From NCBI GenBank assembly GCA_030591965.1, contig JAUVAA010000006.1:1-43191 (forward strand): DNA of 43,191 nucleotides. The letters run 5' to 3'. The notes beneath the pieces were generated by a model. That model worked only from the letters and a program-made list of their open reading frames with translations, did not search any database and was not told the origin of the DNA. The DNA comes from a bacterium. Lineage in GTDB: Bacteria > Pseudomonadota > Gammaproteobacteria > Methylococcales > Methylomonadaceae. Below, piece after piece: positions 39,654-43,191 of the stretch (within the stretch, counting starts at the first letter, position 1; the number at the start of each line of letters is the position of its first letter). Both the position numbers and the translations under genes were made by a program.

Positions 39654-41342
39654 TTACTGGATTTTAAATAAAGGAGGCAGTGGCTCTGCTTCTGTTGTTT
39701 GTTTAGTTGTTACCTGCTGATTTTCCTTAAAAGCTGTCCATAATGCCTCACCTTGCCATTCCTTGTTTTCTCCGCCATACAAAATTCCATTCAGAGCTAA
39801 AATTTCAGTCTGTAATGCAGGAGCGCATTGCTCGGCAATTTTAGTCAAATTGGACTGATTAAATTGCTCACGCCCCCACTCAATTAAGGCCTCTTTAGTT
39901 TGTGCGGGTTCGTTACTTTTACACGCTTTTTTCAATGTTTTATCTATAGTTCCAGCCTTTTCATGTACTGCCGAGCTAGCTCCTTTTTGACTTTTTTTGC
40001 GGTTTCTAGATAAAAAATAAATTAATGTAACTAGCCATGCTCCAGCAAAAAATATAGCCAACCAAAACCATAGTGATTCATCGGCTGAGCTTGCGGTCAC
40101 TGCCAGACTATTATCTATAGCTATCGGAACGGGAGTTTCAGGCCCTACCTTTGGCGGAGGTGCTACAGAATTATTAGTACCAGCAACTGCAGTCATTGTT
40201 TGCTCTGCAATACGAGCAACCTCCATTTTCTTGGTTGTTGTATTCCACCAAGGTATCTCAATGGCGGGCAAAGTGTAAGTGCCTGCGAGCCCTGGAATCA
40301 AAGCAATTTTTTCTTTTCTGTAGGCGATCATGCTATCGTCTTTGGCAGTTTCTTTTAACGTAGGCTGGTCTGGATAGGCTTTTACATTGGCTGGCATATT
40401 ATCAGCATATAATTCAGGCAGAGCGCCTTGGGTTGCACCTTTGATAAGTAAGCTTAGCGTGCGCGTGATTGGCTCACCTACTTTCATTTGTGCTATATCG
40501 GCAGACCACTTTTCTTCTAAATAAACCTGTTCAGCAGGTAGCCAGTAGTTATCCGCTGCTTCAGTTGGTTTAGCTTGTACATCTAGGGTGATGGCTTTTG
40601 AACTAATGCGTTGAGTGCGAGTATTTTGCCGACTAAAAAAGCCGTTGTAGCGTGGTTGACTAGCGACAATCACATCGGCTGTTAAAGTCAGCGGTTCAAT
40701 ACGCATGGGTTCGCTTTTTTGCGGAAAAATTGCATATTTACGCTCAGTAACGACATAGTTATCGCCTTGATATTGGCTATTATAATTTTTATCTTCGCCT
40801 AGTTTTTCAATTACTGCATTAGCTAATTTAGGCTCAGTTAGGGCGGCTTGCGAGATATTAACCTTGCGGAATAGCTTTAAAGTATAAATAACTTGTTCTT
40901 GAATATAAGGCTGGGTATTACTAACTTCAACTTGTAGAAATAAATCTTCATTGATATTTTCAGTTACTTGTACTTCATTAACAACAATGGCTGCAAATTG
41001 GCTGTTATCTTGCCCGAAATTAATAGCAGGAATCATGAGCGTTCCTGAATTTTTTGCCATTACGGTTAATACCCATTGAATCAACTTGGTCATTTTAAGA
41101 TTAATAATCTGAGTAGACTGCTGTTGCGATTGATTTAAAATCTCAAAATCTTTTTCTATGGGTGAAAAGTCAGGCTCTCCATCTGGCTTTTCATTGGCGC
41201 TAAAAGTAATTTGAAATGACTCGTTTAAATTAACGGGGTTACGGTCAGTTTGGACACTAATATCGGCTGCAAATAGAGGCGACATCAAGTTGAGTGCGAA
41301 CAAAGCAATAAATAATGGCAATTTATAAACAGAGAAAAGCAT
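39654..41342 (-). CDS. batD: BatD/oxygen-tolerance family protein
   Basis: 562 residues from the ATG at 41342; the track's longer start is a TTG ten codons earlier and cannot be excluded. A signal peptide (LPLFIALFALNLMSPLFAAD), a large periplasmic region of beta-rich repeats (ISVQTDRNPVNLNESFQITF; LFLQVEVSNTQPYIQEQVIYTLKL, quoted in part) and a single membrane helix near 425-447 (FWLAIFFAGAWLVTLIYFLS), then a cytoplasmic tail. This is the BatD layout. In most bacteria batD sits with moxR, batA, batB and batC; none is visible next to it here, so either the others lie elsewhere or this is an orphan paralogue. Function: unclear, linked to stress or envelope complex assembly. Confidence 0.85.
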   Translation of the reverse strand: MLFSVYKLPLFIALFALNLMSPLFAADISVQTDRNPVNLNESFQITFSANEKPDGEPDFSPIEKDFEILNQSQQQSTQIINLKMTKLIQWVLTVMAKNSGTLMIPAINFGQDNSQFAAIVVNEVQVTENINEDLFLQVEVSNTQPYIQEQVIYTLKLFRKVNISQAALTEPKLANAVIEKLGEDKNYNSQYQGDNYVVTERKYAIFPQKSEPMRIEPLTLTADVIVASQPRYNGFFSRQNTRTQRISSKAITLDVQAKPTEAADNYWLPAEQVYLEEKWSADIAQMKVGEPITRTLSLLIKGATQGALPELYADNMPANVKAYPDQPTLKETAKDDSMIAYRKEKIALIPGLAGTYTLPAIEIPWWNTTTKKMEVARIAEQTMTAVAGTNNSVAPPPKVGPETPVPIAIDNSLAVTASSADESLWFWLAIFFAGAWLVTLIYFLSRNRKKSQKGASSAVHEKAGTIDKTLKKACKSNEPAQTKEALIEWGREQFNQSNLTKIAEQCAPALQTEILALNGILYGGENKEWQGEALWTAFKENQQVTTKQTTEAEPLPPLFKIQ

Positions 41343-41522
41343 ATTGATTACGTAGAGGGAATTTAAAAACAAAACGTATTTTACCTATTTATAAGGCATA
41401 TTTCCTAGATAAGTATATTAGGGGGTGGTTCGCTGCTACAGCAGCTGATGTAGCCTGCATGCAACTTGCGGAATACAGGTTTTGAGTGCCACTAACTAGT
41501 TAATATAGGACTACAGCTTAGT

Positions 41523-42611
41523 TTAGGACATATTAACTTTCATTCGCTTAGCGCCCCATATTCCAGGTTGTTCCGAAAAATGTCCGGCACATTGAGTGCC
41601 GCAAGCAGTACATGCTCCTTTAGTATTCAAATTCCATTCTGATAGTTGATACCAATCGCGACCTATTAATAATTGCCCGCAGTGATGGCAATAGGTGCTT
41701 TCTGCGGGTTTATGGTGCACATTACCGACATAAGCATAGTGAACGCCATTTTTTAAAGCAATATCGCGTGCTAATAATAGTGATGCGACTGGTGTTGCCG
41801 GTATATCCCGCATTTTCCAGTCGGGATGAAAGGCAGTAAAGTGCATGGGCACATCAGGGCCTAAATTTTCCACGACCCACTGCGTCATTTCTTCTAGTTC
41901 AGCCTGAGAGTCATTTTCGCCAGGAATAAGTAGTGTGGTTAATTCCAGCCATACTGATGTTTCATGCTGTAAATAGCGTAAAGTATCTAATACTGCGGCT
42001 AAATGAGAGCCTGTGATTTTTTGATAGAAACGCTCGGTAAAGGCTTTTAAATCAATATTGGCCGCATCCATATATTGATAAAACTCAGCTCTGGGTTCAG
42101 GGCAAACATAACCGGCAGAAACAGCAACGGACTTTATACCTAATTCACGACAAGCAATAGCGGTATCTATGGCGTATTCATGGAAAATAACAGGATCATT
42201 ATAGGTGTAGGCAACACTCAAGCAACCCTGTTCAGCGGCTTTTTGGGCAATCATTTCCGGCCCAGCAATACTCATAATGGAGTCCATTTGCCGAGATTTG
42301 CTAATATCCCAGTTTTGGCAAAATTTACAGGCTAAATTACAACCTGCCGTGCCAAAAGAGAAAACTGAGGAGCCGGGGTAAAAATGATTTAACGGTTTTT
42401 TTTCTATGGGGTCGATGGCAAAGCCACTAGAGCGGCCATAACTGGTTAAAACAATTTGCTGATCTTGATTTTGTCGAACAAAACATAAGCCGCGCTGGCC
42501 GGCATGTAATTTGCAAAACCGAGGGCAGAGATCACACTGTATACGCCCATCACCTAAGTCATGCCAATAGTGGGTAGCAACAATAGTGTCCGAGTTGATT
42601 TTAGTATGCAT
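41523..42611 (-). CDS. amrS: AmmeMemoRadiSam system radical SAM enzyme
   Basis: 362 residues. The radical-SAM cluster motif is C91-x3-C95-x2-C98 in AGCNLACKFCQNW. An N-terminal cysteine segment (CDLCPRFCKLHAGQRGLC, residues 26-43) and a C-terminal pair of zinc-ribbon-like motifs (CHHCG, CTACGTQC) are typical of this family. Later blocks ELTTLLIPGEND and HFTAFHPDWKM are also diagnostic. The reaction is not established; the enzyme acts with AmmeA and Memo (AmrB) proteins. The Memo gene is divergent, with about 204 bp between the starts, an arrangement that suggests shared control. AmmeA would have to lie beyond the window. Confidence 0.95.
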   Translation of the reverse strand: MHTKINSDTIVATHYWHDLGDGRIQCDLCPRFCKLHAGQRGLCFVRQNQDQQIVLTSYGRSSGFAIDPIEKKPLNHFYPGSSVFSFGTAGCNLACKFCQNWDISKSRQMDSIMSIAGPEMIAQKAAEQGCLSVAYTYNDPVIFHEYAIDTAIACRELGIKSVAVSAGYVCPEPRAEFYQYMDAANIDLKAFTERFYQKITGSHLAAVLDTLRYLQHETSVWLELTTLLIPGENDSQAELEEMTQWVVENLGPDVPMHFTAFHPDWKMRDIPATPVASLLLARDIALKNGVHYAYVGNVHHKPAESTYCHHCGQLLIGRDWYQLSEWNLNTKGACTACGTQCAGHFSEQPGIWGAKRMKVNMS

Positions 42612-42750
42612 AGAAAATCTCCGTACTTTAGATTACGTAGCAATATATTCCTAGGTAGTGCAGGCTTTAGCTTACTGATGCAGGTCTATTTCAGAGTAAA
42701 CCTATCATGTCGCAATGTAGCGTTAATTGACTAGAATATAGACTAGCTTC

Positions 42751-42779
42751 TTGTAATTTAACATTAACTGGCTTATACA
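42751..42779 (+). promoter_or_regulatory. Sigma-70-like promoter of amrB
   Basis: TTGTAA (42751-42756), a 17-base spacer and TATACA (42774-42779), 37 bases before the amrB ATG. The spacing is ideal and both hexamers are close to consensus. Confidence 0.55.
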
Positions 42780-42815
42780 GGTAATAAAAAGAGATTGATA
42801 ATGGGGAGTAAGATC

Positions 42816-43191
42816 ATGCAAAGCATACGTCAGCCCGCAGTCGCAGGTTCATTTTATCCTGATAACCCAAATATATTAAGCGCAATGCTTGCTGGGTATC
42901 TTAAGCAAGTCGCACCTTCTACTAAAGCACCAAAAGCAATCATTGTGCCGCATGCGGGCTATATTTATTCTGGTGCATGTGCGGCCCAGGCCTATGCGCG
43001 CTTAGCCTCGCAGCACGCGATTATTAAACGTGTGGTTTTATTAGGCCCGTCACATCATGTTGCTTTTTCCGGTCTTGCATTATCCCGTGCGGATGCTTTT
43101 AATACACCTCTTGGTAATATACCGCTAGATAAAAAAGCGATAGACTCTTTATTGCAATTTCCTTTTGTTGAATATCTTGATCAGGCACATG
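42816..43191 (+). CDS. amrB: AmmeMemoRadiSam system protein B (Memo family), truncated by window end
   Basis: Not in the ORF track because no stop is reached; 125 codons are visible. The reading frame gives MQSIRQPAVAGSFYPDNP, then VPHAGYIYSG (about 46-55), LLGPSHHVAF (about 75-84) and DAFNTPLG (about 93-100), all hallmarks of Memo proteins, whose histidines bind metal in a dioxygenase-like pocket. An in-frame ATG five codons earlier exists at 42801, but GGGGAGTAAG positioned before 42816 and the family N-terminus favour 42816. The gene continues beyond the window, and whether it is fused to an AmmeA domain cannot be seen. It is the divergent partner of amrS. Confidence 0.95.
   Translation, partial: MQSIRQPAVAGSFYPDNPNILSAMLAGYLKQVAPSTKAPKAIIVPHAGYIYSGACAAQAYARLASQHAIIKRVVLLGPSHHVAFSGLALSRADAFNTPLGNIPLDKKAIDSLLQFPFVEYLDQAH

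Noticed and set aside
1-43191. CRISPR array, prophage, integron or transposase-bearing element
   Set aside because: No regularly spaced direct repeats, no cas, phage, integrase or transposase ORF is present; the repeats seen are short dispersed palindromes.

Overview
The window looks like an ordinary chromosomal segment of a moderately AT-rich gammaproteobacterium. The evidence is the gene orders gpmI-envC-ctpA-yibQ and rhodanese-secB-gpsA, a DUF3450/TtpC/ExbB/ExbD/TonB/TPR operon, cysI-DUF934, and a divergent amrS/amrB pair. The many short palindromic intergenic repeats remind me of Methylococcales genomes, but no methane-oxidation gene is present, so the order-level guess is an impression only. 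There is no rRNA, tRNA, CRISPR array, transposase or phage gene that I can support.

Layout. 0-7 kb holds a putative glycosyltransferase, biosynthetic threonine deaminase (ilvA), a small membrane protein, a short RelA-type alarmone synthetase and hemL. 7-13.6 kb is the most accessory-looking part. It holds a putative lipoprotein overlapping a DUF4105 protein, then a tightly overlapping three-gene operon (flippase-like LPG-synthase membrane domain, GT9 and GT39 glycosyltransferases) that probably builds or decorates an envelope glycolipid. 13.8-21.7 kb, on the minus strand, is a TtpC-type TonB energy-transduction operon followed by a dCache-HAMP-GAF-HD-GYP c-di-GMP phosphodiesterase. 21.9-23.5 kb carries two tandem paralogues of an uncharacterised 250-residue membrane protein.

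23.8-32 kb is housekeeping: gltA, rpmE, xthA, an AmpG-like permease, the Na+/H+ antiporter NhaD, and sulfite reductase plus DUF934. 31.9-36.9 kb is the gpmI-envC-ctpA-yibQ cell-division/murein block, read on the minus strand. 37-39.5 kb is an ArsR-type regulator, a membrane rhodanese, secB and gpsA. 39.6 kb to the end has an orphan BatD protein, the radical-SAM protein AmrS, and a divergent, window-truncated Memo-family gene (amrB) that the ORF track misses because it has no stop.

No gene cluster here is clearly a wholly new system. The best candidates for something undescribed are the flippase/GT9/GT39 operon, the duplicated MCWS-start membrane proteins, the coupling of an HD-GYP enzyme to the TtpC-TonB operon, and an ACT-less RelA whose start codon sits right behind a hairpin. 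The intergenic DNA holds at least four families of short palindromic repeats. One family is nested inside larger, locus-specific inverted repeats, and one copy of another has become the 5' coding sequence of a gene.
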